Origin: Candidatus Anaerobiospirillum merdipullorum
GTDB taxonomy: Bacteria > Pseudomonadota > Gammaproteobacteria > Enterobacterales > Succinivibrionaceae
Assembly (NCBI GenBank): GCA_018883895.1
Contig: JAHLFG010000062.1
Span: 1 to 64,000 of the forward strand
DNA length: 64,000 nt
Reading direction: 5' to 3'
The position numbers were made by a program, and so were the translations under genes. Of this stretch, positions 54,256-62,475 are shown piece after piece (the stretch's first letter is position 1; each line of letters starts with the position of its first letter). The notes beneath the pieces are model-generated. The model was not told where the DNA came from. It saw nothing but the letters and a program-made list of their open reading frames with translations, and ran no database searches.

Positions 54256-54894
54256 ATGTCACAAATTACTCGGCTGACACCGGATTGCCCACCGGATGCG
54301 CATAAGGTTATGCGTGAGCCGGAAAATAAGTTAAATGCGCTACTTGCGGTGAAGGTGGAAGATAGTGAGCTTGAGCGTTATGGCGCCACTGATTTGTGTG
54401 AAGTGCTTGCTTTAATGAGCTCAGCTCCCAATATCATCTGCTCAGACAAGTGCCAAGCGGCCATTCAAGAACAGGCTACAGCTGCTGAAATTAAGCCCAA
54501 TTTTGTGAAGATTATCGCGTCTGAGGGCTGTTTAATCTACCCCGACGGGGCCCAAAGCTCGATGCTTAAGTTCTATGACTTCGCCGGCGATTACCAAAAC
54601 TTTAAGGACTTTTTAACTTATTTAAACGAGCAATGCTTAATTAGCGTCGATACCCTATCCATGCTCGTGCTACGCTCCATTTCCACCGTCTATCCGTGGG
54701 ATAAATTATTAGCCGGTGACTTTGTGCGTCAATATTTAAAGGCCATGGCCGCCTTAACAGCAGAAGATCGTCTATTGCTTACCGATATTCGCTATGGGCG
54801 TGCCTCAAGCGAAATCAAGCAAAGCAAGCCTGAGGCTTATCAATTCTTACGTTTAGAGCGTAAGCTCTTTTTACAGTACCCCTCTGAGGATTAA
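54256..54894 (+). CDS. Conserved-looking protein of unknown function
   Basis: 212 residues, soluble and mildly acidic, no signal peptide. I do not recognise it. Notable pieces are VLALMSSAPNIICSDKCQAA, FVKIIASEGCLIYPDG, FYDFAGDYQNFKDFLTYLNEQ and LLLTDIRYGRASSEIKQ. The N-terminal 100 residues look alpha/beta, the rest helical. It has a good RBS (CCGGAG) and its stop is only 7 nt before dapE, so it is almost certainly expressed with dapE. Codon use matches the neighbours. A link to lysine or peptidoglycan precursor synthesis is only suggested by position. Confidence 0.75.
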   Translation: MSQITRLTPDCPPDAHKVMREPENKLNALLAVKVEDSELERYGATDLCEVLALMSSAPNIICSDKCQAAIQEQATAAEIKPNFVKIIASEGCLIYPDGAQSSMLKFYDFAGDYQNFKDFLTYLNEQCLISVDTLSMLVLRSISTVYPWDKLLAGDFVRQYLKAMAALTAEDRLLLTDIRYGRASSEIKQSKPEAYQFLRLERKLFLQYPSED

Positions 54895-54901
54895 GCATAA
54901 T

Positions 54902-56056
54902 ATGAGCGCGCCGCTTTCTGCCACCGTTACCTTAGCGCAACGCTTGATTAAACGCCAAAGCCTGACTCCGCAAGATGAGGGCTGTCAAGATCTGCTCTTT
55001 TCATATTTAAAACCTTTGCGTTTTCGCACTGAGGTCTTTTATGAAGCCGGAACCGTCAATCTGTTGGCGCTTCATGGCAGCGGTGCTCCTTTCACCTTAT
55101 TTCTAGGCCATAGTGATGTGGTGCCCCCTGGCGAGGCCGCTAATTGGACCCATCCGCCCTTTGAGGGCATCATTGCGCCGGATGAGAGCAATATACCGAT
55201 GCTGTGGGGACGCGGAGCTGCCGATATGAAAGGCTCCGATGCCGCGATGACCATTGCCCTGCGCGACTTTGTCACCGCCCATCCAGATCATGCCGGCACG
55301 GTCGGTTTACTTATCACTTCCAATGAAGAAGGCGATGGCATAGGTGGAGTGAAATATGTTGCCTCCAAGCTACGTGCGCTGAACTTAGTGCCCGATTTTT
55401 GCTTGGTCGGTGAACCTTCCTGCGGGGCGCAATTTGGCGATACGATTAAAGTTGGGCGGCGCGGCTCACTTACTGCCAATATCACCGTGCACGGGGTGCA
55501 AGGGCATGTAGCTTATCCCGAGCGCCTTATAAATCCGATTCATCAGATGGCAAGCTTAATTGCCGCCTTACAAGAGCCCTTAGATAATGGCAATGAGGTC
55601 TTCCCGCCCACTTCCTTTGAGTGTACCAATCTGCATGCCGGCACCGGCGCGGAAAACGTGGTACCCGGCACTTGCACTTTAATGTGTAATTGGCGCTTTA
55701 ATAATCTGCAAACCAAGGACAGTATTGATGCGCAGGTGAAACAGATCTTGCAACGCCTTAATTTAAAGGCCGAGGTCAAGTACACCTTAAATGGTGAGCC
55801 TTTTCTCTGTCCGCAAGGGGAGCTGTGCACCAAGCTACAAGAGGCCATCTTGGAGGTATGCGGTAGCAATGCTACGCTCTCTACGGCAGGCGGTACCTCA
55901 GACGGGCGCTTTATCGCCCCCTTGGGCACGCAGGTCTTGGAGTTTGGACCGCGCTCGGCGACCATTCATCAGGTCAATGAACGCGTGGCGGTGGATGATT
56001 TAGATAAGCTCATGCAGATTTATCTCTTGTTGCTAGAAAAACTCCAGCTCAATTAG
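54902..56056 (+). CDS. dapE: Succinyl-diaminopimelate desuccinylase
   Basis: 384-residue di-zinc M20 peptidase-like enzyme that releases L,L-diaminopimelate for lysine and peptidoglycan. Motifs: LGHSDVVPPG (first His), WGRGAADMKGS (bridging Asp), SNEEGDGIGG (catalytic Glu pair), GRRGSLTANITVHGVQGHVAYP (dimerisation domain), and GGTSDGRFI. Length normal. The ATG at 54902 is preceded by GAGGATTAAGC from the end of the upstream gene, indicating coupling. Confidence 0.95.
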   Translation: MSAPLSATVTLAQRLIKRQSLTPQDEGCQDLLFSYLKPLRFRTEVFYEAGTVNLLALHGSGAPFTLFLGHSDVVPPGEAANWTHPPFEGIIAPDESNIPMLWGRGAADMKGSDAAMTIALRDFVTAHPDHAGTVGLLITSNEEGDGIGGVKYVASKLRALNLVPDFCLVGEPSCGAQFGDTIKVGRRGSLTANITVHGVQGHVAYPERLINPIHQMASLIAALQEPLDNGNEVFPPTSFECTNLHAGTGAENVVPGTCTLMCNWRFNNLQTKDSIDAQVKQILQRLNLKAEVKYTLNGEPFLCPQGELCTKLQEAILEVCGSNATLSTAGGTSDGRFIAPLGTQVLEFGPRSATIHQVNERVAVDDLDKLMQIYLLLLEKLQLN

Positions 56057-56070
56057 TAAGCACCACTACA

Positions 56071-56086
56071 GGGGGCACCTGCCCCC
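56071..56086. terminator. Compact G/C hairpin between dapE and the EEP gene
   Basis: GGGGGC-ACCT-GCCCCC at 56071-56086 lies between two convergent stops and probably serves as a bidirectional terminator, although T-runs are absent. Confidence 0.5.
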
Positions 56087-56125
56087 CGTACTCAATGCTC
56101 TTCATGTTGCGGTTAAATTTAAAGT

Positions 56126-57028
56126 CTATTGCTCGATTAATTTTAAGGTGGCAATCACCGGCACATGATCGGAGGTATCCGCCCACTTAATATTCAGATC
56201 ATCACCTTGGTAGACCGTAACGTCCTGAATCTCCCATTGCTGACCGCGATTGGTAAATATATGGTCCAAATCGGCGCTTGGATTAGATGCCGGCCACGAT
56301 CTCATATCATACGGATTATCTGTCGCCACCAGATCCCAATAGCGATATAACTCCGCTAAAGTTTGGGCATTATAGGTATCATTAAAATCTCCCGCTAAGA
56401 TCTTAACCTTAGTAGTGAAATGATTAATGGTTTGCGGTGAGTTGTTGGCTACGGCCAAATCGTTAATGGCTCTAATTTGCTTAAATTGCAGTTGATGATT
56501 CTCATTAAAATCTAAATGGGTATTCATGTAGATTAATGATGACTCCATCTGAGGAACATCAATTTCCGCAAGGAGCACAATACGTGGCTCTTGATCGTCA
56601 GAGGGTAATTTAACGACCTCTTGATTGACGATGGGATACTTCGAGAGGATGGCAATGCCGTACTGCCCACCCTCAAAATCCATGGTCGGACCATAAGCGT
56701 AATACATGCCGGTCCTTTGCGCAATTTCATATGCTTGATCGACCTTGCCAGAACGCGCCGTCTTATTGTCAACCTCATTTAAAGAGAGGACATCCACATC
56801 TAAAGCCATAATCGCTTTAGCAATGTCATCGACATTGCTAATACGTGCAGAGCCGATATTGTAGGTGCCGACCTTTAGAGTGGGTCCATCCACTATTTTA
56901 TTATCAATGCCCCGCCCTTCAGGACCATAGCGATATGCCGCATCCGTAATGGCGGCCATGCTCGTAGATGCAAGCACAAAACAGCCCAAGGCTACAGCAA
57001 AAGTTGATAGTGACTTTAAATTTTTCAT
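56126..57028 (-). CDS. Exported endonuclease/exonuclease/phosphatase (EEP) family protein
   Basis: 300 residues. A clear signal peptide (hydrophobic FAVALGCFVLAST, cleavage near SMA, about residue 25) sends it to the periplasm. The EEP fold motifs are present: KVGTYNIGS, LSLNEVDNK with the metal Glu, NTHLDF, ILAGDFND, DLDHIFTN, and the terminal TSDHVPVIA with the catalytic His. Substrates in this superfamily range from nucleic acids to phospholipids and inositol phosphates; none can be singled out. It stands alone. The upstream 57029-57437 has inverted repeats but no gene. Confidence 0.88.
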   Translation of the reverse strand: MKNLKSLSTFAVALGCFVLASTSMAAITDAAYRYGPEGRGIDNKIVDGPTLKVGTYNIGSARISNVDDIAKAIMALDVDVLSLNEVDNKTARSGKVDQAYEIAQRTGMYYAYGPTMDFEGGQYGIAILSKYPIVNQEVVKLPSDDQEPRIVLLAEIDVPQMESSLIYMNTHLDFNENHQLQFKQIRAINDLAVANNSPQTINHFTTKVKILAGDFNDTYNAQTLAELYRYWDLVATDNPYDMRSWPASNPSADLDHIFTNRGQQWEIQDVTVYQGDDLNIKWADTSDHVPVIATLKLIEQ

Positions 57029-57299
57029 AGATCACCATTTAAAACAAAGCAAAACACTTTTAGTCAGTAAATTCTTGGAAATTAAGATAAACAAATAGAT
57101 TATTTAAAAACCAAGTGCTGTCATTTTGCCACGTCCAAAATAGTGCGTCTTTTAGTCACCTCACATTTTAAGCTTGTTATATCAAGTAAAAGTTATACCT
57201 AAGTTACTATACAAAAATTTAGCTACAATCTTTGGCTTGGTGCAAAAGCAGTGCTACCAAAAGTTGATAGACAAGCTCATAGCTTAAGTTTTTAAGGAG

Positions 57300-57333
57300 T
57301 GTAGCCTTGCCGCTATCATCATCCAAGGCTACA
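57300..57333. other. 10 bp inverted repeat
   Basis: TGTAGCCTTG (57300-57309) and CAAGGCTACA (57324-57333) form a perfect stem with a 14 nt loop in the space between trxB and the EEP gene. It could be a terminator or a small structured RNA element. Confidence 0.45.
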
Positions 57334-57404
57334 TAAAACCTTTTGCTTGACATACGGCCATATAACGTAGCTTTGATTTATACCCCTACAAGGCTTGATT
57401 GATT

Positions 57405-57428
57405 GGGGGGCACAGGATGTTGGCCCCC
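57405..57428 (-). terminator. Hairpin directly after trxB
   Basis: On the minus strand GGGGGC (57428-57423) pairs with GCCCCC about 11 nt further on, 10 nt past the trxB stop. No strong T-run follows. Confidence 0.5.
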
Positions 57429-57437
57429 TCGAGAAAC

Positions 57438-58373
57438 TTAGGCCAGTAAGAAATGCTCGGCATCCAACGCGGCCTTACAGCCGGCACCGGCGGAGGTAAT
57501 GGCCTGACGATAGATCTTATCGGCACAATCGCCAGCGGCAAAAACGCCTGGCTCAGAGCAAGCAGTCTCACTGCCCTGACCGATGACTAAATAGCCCGCA
57601 TCATCGCAACGTAGTTCATCCTTAAACAGCATAGTTTGCGGCATATGCCCAATGGCAGCAAACATGCCGGATACTGGCAGTTCAAAGCTCTTATCTTGCT
57701 GCTTGACCGTAATACCGGTCACGCGTTGTCCATCACCGTTGACGGCGGTAACGACGGCATTTAAGACAAATTCCGCCTTGCCGGCTTTAATTTGCTCTTT
57801 AAATTTATCCACCAAGACCGCCTCGGCGCGAAAGCCTTCACGGCGATGGATTAAATAAACCTTAGCGCACATTTGTGTCAGGAACAGAGCCTCGACAAAG
57901 GCCGCGGAGCCACCACCGACAATCGCCACTTCCTTACCGCGGAAGAAAAAGCCGTCACAAGTAGCGCAATAGGATACGCCCTTACCGCGGTATTCATCCT
58001 CGCCTGGCACCTGTAAAGCGCGTGGCGACGCACCGGTGGCAATAATGACGCTCTTAGTGTGCAAAACCTTACCCGAGCCTAAGGTTAAATGTTTGACCGG
58101 GCCCTTGAGCTCGGCCTTGACCACCTTGTCGGAGATAAAGACCGTGCCCAATGATTTGGCATGCTCTTGCAATTTGGCCATAAGATCAAAACCTGACGGC
58201 GAACCCATCGCCCCCGGCCAATTTTCAATTTCCGGGGTGGTAATCAATTGCCCGCCGGGCTCATCACCGGTAATCAATACCGGTTGCAAATTGGCACGGC
58301 TGGTATAGATGCCGGCGGCACAGCCGGCAGGTCCGGAGCCGATGATTACGACATTATGCAGTTCTTCCGTCAT
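57438..58373 (-). CDS. trxB: Thioredoxin reductase
   Basis: 311-residue FAD/NADPH flavoenzyme reducing thioredoxin. GSGPAG (about 12-17) binds FAD, the redox pair is Cys136-Ala-Thr-Cys139, GGGSAA binds NADPH, and the C-terminal GVFAAGDCAD completes the FAD site. Slightly shorter than the E. coli enzyme but complete. It is 33 nt downstream of the His/Tyr-rich exported protein and may be co-transcribed with it. Confidence 0.96.
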   Translation of the reverse strand: MTEELHNVVIIGSGPAGCAAGIYTSRANLQPVLITGDEPGGQLITTPEIENWPGAMGSPSGFDLMAKLQEHAKSLGTVFISDKVVKAELKGPVKHLTLGSGKVLHTKSVIIATGASPRALQVPGEDEYRGKGVSYCATCDGFFFRGKEVAIVGGGSAAFVEALFLTQMCAKVYLIHRREGFRAEAVLVDKFKEQIKAGKAEFVLNAVVTAVNGDGQRVTGITVKQQDKSFELPVSGMFAAIGHMPQTMLFKDELRCDDAGYLVIGQGSETACSEPGVFAAGDCADKIYRQAITSAGAGCKAALDAEHFLLA

Positions 58374-58406
58374 TTTTCTCTCTCTTAGGCTACAAACAGC
58401 CTTAAC

Positions 58407-59075
58407 TTAGTAGTGATGCCAATTGCGATGATGACGCATGAAGTGATGCGGTCTACGGCCATCGTAATAGCCTGGCAGTGCATCATCACCATTATCATCG
58501 ATATATTTTTGCATAAGCGCATCATATTTGGCATCTAAACGATTTTTTAAATCAACTACCGTCTTAGCCTGCGCTCTTAATTGCGCCGTGGTCACGTCCG
58601 GATTGTTCTGCAGGGCGCGTAAGACCTTACGCTCGATAAAGAGCAGATCTTCAATATTCTCAATTTCATCTACTTCTGCACTATAGCGCTCATCGGTCAT
58701 CATGTCCTGCATTCCACGATGATAGCCACGCGGGCAATAGAAGCGATCGCCTCTGTGATGAGGTCTATCAAAACCACGCGGGCAATAGCCATCGCGATAG
58801 TAGTAACCACGTTCACCATCATAACCACGGCCATAGCCAGCACCCGGGCGTGGACCATAAGCGTCGGCCACCTGCGGGGCACTATTGTCAAAGCCCTGCG
58901 GGCGACCTTGCTCTGCTGCCGGAGGTAGCGGTTGTGCCGGAGCCGGGGCAGCAACTCTTTCCGGAGCGGGCGCTGCCAATTGAGCGATATTTAAGTCCGC
59001 AGCTTGCGCACTTAAAGCCATGCCCCCAAGGAGCGATGCTAAACCTACAGCTAGCCAAGTTTTGTTCGTAAACAT
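58407..59075 (-). CDS. Exported His/Tyr/Gly-rich protein, unknown function
   Basis: 222 residues. A signal peptide ends at AQA (about 25). Then a Pro/Ala-rich stretch, a Gly/Tyr/Arg-rich stretch, two YCPRG units (about 97-101 and 113-117) with the only cysteines of the mature part, a helical region (VDEIENIEDLLFIERKVLRAL and TTAQLRAQAKTVVDLKNRLDAKYDAL) that recalls Spy/CpxP/ZraP periplasmic chaperones, and a His-rich tail (HHFMRHHRNWHHY). Metal binding is plausible. RBS GAGGATTG precedes the ATG. I cannot name a family with confidence. Confidence 0.75.
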   Translation of the reverse strand: MFTNKTWLAVGLASLLGGMALSAQAADLNIAQLAAPAPERVAAPAPAQPLPPAAEQGRPQGFDNSAPQVADAYGPRPGAGYGRGYDGERGYYYRDGYCPRGFDRPHHRGDRFYCPRGYHRGMQDMMTDERYSAEVDEIENIEDLLFIERKVLRALQNNPDVTTAQLRAQAKTVVDLKNRLDAKYDALMQKYIDDNGDDALPGYYDGRRPHHFMRHHRNWHHY

Positions 59076-59127
59076 AATACAATCCTCATTTGTGGTTATA
59101 TGTTAAATACAGTTTAAGGCACCCTAC

Positions 59128-59817
59128 TTAGCTTATACATAGCAAATCACGATAATGTGTGCGCGCATAAGCAACTAAGGGAGCTACTAATTCATCATCA
59201 AATAATTGATAAAACTCCAACAAAGTCTCAAGTTTAAAGCCTTTTAAGAGCGCATCGGCGCGCGCCTGATAAGACAAATGCCACGGCTCACGCCCACCTT
59301 TCCAAGAAGGAGAGCAAAAAGGCTGGATAAAACCACAGCTTGCACTATGCGCCTTGAGAAATTGCCCTAAGGGATAGAAATAAGAGCCGGGGGCATATTC
59401 GCGACAGGTAAGCTCTAAGCGCTGCCCAGGCGGTAGCAGGTTTAGCGCATAAACATCAAAATCGGTGCCTAAATGATGACGCGATAAACCCGGCAAGGCC
59501 GAAAAATAAGTAATAGCCTGAATTTTCTCCTGCGCACTCATGCCCTTAAGGTTAAGTGGCCTTTCATCTTTATCCAAAACTGGACGCAACCCATGATATT
59601 TGGCACTGAAGATTTCATATTGACGCGCCACACTGCGATAGGCCGAGCAGACACGCAAAGTAAGATGCTCTCGCTCAGCCTGCGTCTGTAATTGCATTAG
59701 AGCCTGGGCACTTTGCTTATCTGCCTGAAAGCTAAAACCATCTTGCGTCAGGGTAATTAAGTCCCGTCCGGGAAAAAGCGTAGCCTCGACTTCCGTGCAT
59801 TTTGCACTATTTAACAT
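59128..59817 (-). CDS. D-alanyl-D-alanine carboxypeptidase, VanY/LAS family
   Basis: 229 residues. A zinc LAS-type peptidase that trims the terminal D-Ala of peptidoglycan stems. Motifs: SAYRSVARQ, SRHHLGTDFDV (zinc His and Asp), and EPWHLSY (catalytic Glu and zinc His). No classical signal peptide is seen from the chosen ATG at 59817, which overlaps the end of the fimV-like gene by 11 nt behind GGAG; a longer frame to 59901 overlaps more and is unsupported. Cytoplasmic action on recycled peptides is therefore possible. Confidence 0.82.
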   Translation of the reverse strand: MLNSAKCTEVEATLFPGRDLITLTQDGFSFQADKQSAQALMQLQTQAEREHLTLRVCSAYRSVARQYEIFSAKYHGLRPVLDKDERPLNLKGMSAQEKIQAITYFSALPGLSRHHLGTDFDVYALNLLPPGQRLELTCREYAPGSYFYPLGQFLKAHSASCGFIQPFCSPSWKGGREPWHLSYQARADALLKGFKLETLLEFYQLFDDELVAPLVAYARTHYRDLLCIS

Positions 59818-61282
59818 AGCGTTGCTCCAACTCCTGCGCTCTCCTGGCAAAACGCGCATCGCCGCTTGCTTTAAGCGCCTGAAGTAAGGCCTGCGCTTCA
59901 TTTAGCTTGCCTGCCTTAAAATTAAGCTCAGCTAAATTTAAGTTAGCCTGCAAGGTACGTTGCGTTCGCCGGCGATTGCCCAAAGAACTTAACTGCGATA
60001 GAGAAGCGGTGCTTGGCAGTTGATGCTTTCTGGCAGGGGCTTGTGCAAGCGGCGTCTTACTTAGTACCGGCACAAAATCATCTTCAGGCGGCACCGTCCA
60101 ATTTACTACCTCCATAAGCTCCACCGTGCGCTTTGACCTTGGCTTAGAGCTAGGCGTAAGCTGAGGCTTTCCTTGGTAGTCCGCCGTTGCAGGCGTGACC
60201 ACAGACGGCCCTGACGTCTCTACCGCCGCAGATGGTGCTGGCGTTACCGGAGGCTTGGTTTGCCCTGCCGCTTCCTGTGTTGTAGACGCGTTAAGGCTTA
60301 CGTTGGTGGCAGGGTGAGCTACCTCATCCTTCGCTGTCTGCTGCACCGACGTCATCGAAGATAGCTCTTTACTTGGCGGCAGCTTGCGTAACTTGCGCTT
60401 GCATAGTTTGACGCTAAACAGGAGCACCACCAAAATAAGCGTTGTCAGGCTGATGCTAAGTAAAATCCACAGTAAGGCCCCCGATGGTACAAGTGGCGGG
60501 CGCTGCGTTTGTAGCTTTGTAAGTTGTTGCTCAAGGGCCTTTAATTGCTCCTCCTGAGCTTGGCTTTGCTGTTGCATCCGCGCCATTTTTGCCTGCAGGG
60601 CGTTAACTTCATCCTGCAATTGCGCCTTAGCTTGTTGTAACTTGAAAATCTCATCGGCCAAACGCTGTTTGAGCGTTTTGACTTCATCTGCCAGCAACTC
60701 TTGCGCCTGTGGCTTTGCGTGCAAAAGCGGTGCTACTGCTACAGCTTCATCGACCCTTGCCCCTACCACAGGAGGCGTCAAAGTTTGGGCTTGTGCCTTT
60801 TCTTGGAGCGCAGTTAAACGCTTCGGCGCGGGCGCACGGCGTGACTCTAAAGACGGGAGCGCGCGTATTTTACCGCGTAGCAGATCAATGCCCGTTTGCT
60901 GCTTTTCTTGCGCCATGACCTCAAGTGGCGGAATGGTAAGCCTTACTTGTTGCAGTAAATTGACATCACCGTGCAAAAAAGCCTGTGGGTTGGCGCGATA
61001 AATTGCCGCAATTACCTGATATTCATCCACCGTAGGCACCGCAGGTAAAAAACGCTTGGCTATCGACCAAATGGTGTCATTACGTTGCACTTGATAATAG
61101 TAAGCCCCGGCAGGGCTTACTGAAACATTAGGGGGCAAAGAGGCAGTATTGGTAGGTAACAATGTTGATGCTACCGCCGTAGGAGTAGCGGCTGAGCCAG
61201 AGGTGGATGTTACCGGCGTGCCGTGCGCGCTCAGGACGGCCACTGCGCCTAAAGCAAGTAATGCCCAACTTAATTTACGCAT
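59807..61282 (-). CDS. fimV: FimV-like LysM protein with coiled coil and transmembrane helix
   Basis: 491 residues. A signal sequence or anchor at the N-terminus; LysM-like peptidoglycan-binding region about 62-118 (YYQVQRNDTIWSIAKRFLP, then IYRANPQAFLHGDVNLL); coiled coil about 195-262; one transmembrane helix about 268-294; a Pro/Ser/Thr-rich cytoplasmic part; and a C-terminal helical FimV-type segment (ANLNLAELNFKAGKLNEAQ). FimV is a polar landmark protein for type IV pili and cell polarity. Its position next to usg matches gammaproteobacterial gene order. AAGGGGGGC precedes the ATG. Confidence 0.82.
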   Translation of the reverse strand: MRKLSWALLALGAVAVLSAHGTPVTSTSGSAATPTAVASTLLPTNTASLPPNVSVSPAGAYYYQVQRNDTIWSIAKRFLPAVPTVDEYQVIAAIYRANPQAFLHGDVNLLQQVRLTIPPLEVMAQEKQQTGIDLLRGKIRALPSLESRRAPAPKRLTALQEKAQAQTLTPPVVGARVDEAVAVAPLLHAKPQAQELLADEVKTLKQRLADEIFKLQQAKAQLQDEVNALQAKMARMQQQSQAQEEQLKALEQQLTKLQTQRPPLVPSGALLWILLSISLTTLILVVLLFSVKLCKRKLRKLPPSKELSSMTSVQQTAKDEVAHPATNVSLNASTTQEAAGQTKPPVTPAPSAAVETSGPSVVTPATADYQGKPQLTPSSKPRSKRTVELMEVVNWTVPPEDDFVPVLSKTPLAQAPARKHQLPSTASLSQLSSLGNRRRTQRTLQANLNLAELNFKAGKLNEAQALLQALKASGDARFARRAQELEQRYVK

Positions 61283-61340
61283 AGCCCCCCTTCATCAACC
61301 TTGGTGCTACCGGTGCAAGTCTACGCCGTCCATCAGCATA

Positions 61341-62348
61341 CTAATTTTTTTGTGCTTGTGCATTGATGAGCTCAGCAATTTGCACACAATTAAGAGCCTC
61401 GCCCCGCCGCGTATTGTCCATAATGCAGACAAAATCAAAGCTCCGCTTACCACTTTGCCGTAACCTAGTAATATAGATCTTATTGTCGCGCACCCCATGG
61501 GTCACCGGCGTTAAGAGCTCTTGCGGCTCACTTAAGCTTAAATACTCCTGTTGCTTGAAGCACTCTTGCACCTCATCTAAGCTGACATCCTCTTCAAGCT
61601 CGCAGTGGATGCTAGCCGTATGGCCATAAAAGACCGGCACTTGCAGACAGGTAAGTGACATGCCACGCTTTAAGTCACCAAGCAAAGCAGTTAATTCTTG
61701 AAGCGCCGTCGCCTCATGCACCGAGCTCCCATTTTCCTGCAAATCGCCGATGCGGGTATGCAGATTAAAGGCCAGCTGTGCCGGGAAGGAAGAATCCTCG
61801 GTGGGCATGCCATTTAATAATAAAGCCGTCTCACGGGCTAAGGTCTCGGCACCGGCACGGCCATGCTCAGACACCGACTCGAGCACCACGGCATTAAAAC
61901 CCTGCAAGCCAAATTCATCATGTAAGGCAGCAAGCGGTAAAGCCAATTCGGTGGTCACACTTGATACCGGCACCACTGCCTTGGCGGTGATGGCATCTTT
62001 AATTAAGTACGGATTGAGCTCAGGTAAAATAGCAGGGATCTCTTTTGACCCCGCATAAGTACGACTATTGTCAATCACCACACAACCAGCTGCCCGGGCT
62101 TTGGGCGCCAAACGTAGGGTTTCATCGCTGGTGGTAATAAAGAAGGCGATATCGGCACGGGCAAAATCAAACTCATCGACCGGACTTATCATGAAATTGC
62201 GCCCTTGCACCGTTACGGCGTCAAATTCACCGGCAAGCGGCGATAAGGGGAAGAAATCAGCTATGGGGAAATTGCGCTCATTGAGCACCTCAATAATAAG
62301 CTTACCGATATCCGTGTCATAACCGTAAATTGCAATGCGTAAAGCCAT
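61341..62348 (-). CDS. usg: USG-1, aspartate-semialdehyde dehydrogenase-like protein
   Basis: 335 residues with the ASD fold: IAIYGYDTDIGKLIIEVL as the NADP-binding start and VVIDNSRTYAG in the middle. The active-site cysteine of true ASD (SNPNCTT) is replaced: the segment reads VPVSSVTTEL. The C-terminal HTASIHCELEED part is kept. Lack of the nucleophile is the mark of USG-1 proteins, which lie beside truA and fimV in many gammaproteobacteria and whose role is unknown. AAAGGATG precedes the ATG. Confidence 0.85.
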   Translation of the reverse strand: MALRIAIYGYDTDIGKLIIEVLNERNFPIADFFPLSPLAGEFDAVTVQGRNFMISPVDEFDFARADIAFFITTSDETLRLAPKARAAGCVVIDNSRTYAGSKEIPAILPELNPYLIKDAITAKAVVPVSSVTTELALPLAALHDEFGLQGFNAVVLESVSEHGRAGAETLARETALLLNGMPTEDSSFPAQLAFNLHTRIGDLQENGSSVHEATALQELTALLGDLKRGMSLTCLQVPVFYGHTASIHCELEEDVSLDEVQECFKQQEYLSLSEPQELLTPVTHGVRDNKIYITRLRQSGKRSFDFVCIMDNTRRGEALNCVQIAELINAQAQKN

Positions 62349-62432
62349 GAATATTTCATCCTTTTAAATTAAATCGTTGTTATTTTATCCCAAAATTAAA
62401 TCTTTAGGGGGCACCGGGCGGTGGTGAGAGCT

Positions 62433-62460
62433 CCACCTGATAAGGCCTATTATCAGGTGG
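62433..62460. other. 10 bp inverted repeat between MFS gene and usg
   Basis: CCACCTGATA (62433-62442) and TATCAGGTGG (62451-62460) form a perfect stem with an 8 nt loop just past the stop of the MFS gene. It may be a terminator, but lacks a T-run. Confidence 0.5.
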
Positions 62461-62475
62461 GCTGGGAGGTGTGCT

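Noticed and set aside
61341-62348. Annotating usg as functional aspartate-semialdehyde dehydrogenase
   Set aside because: The active-site Cys is missing (VPVSSVTTEL), which identifies the USG-1 group.
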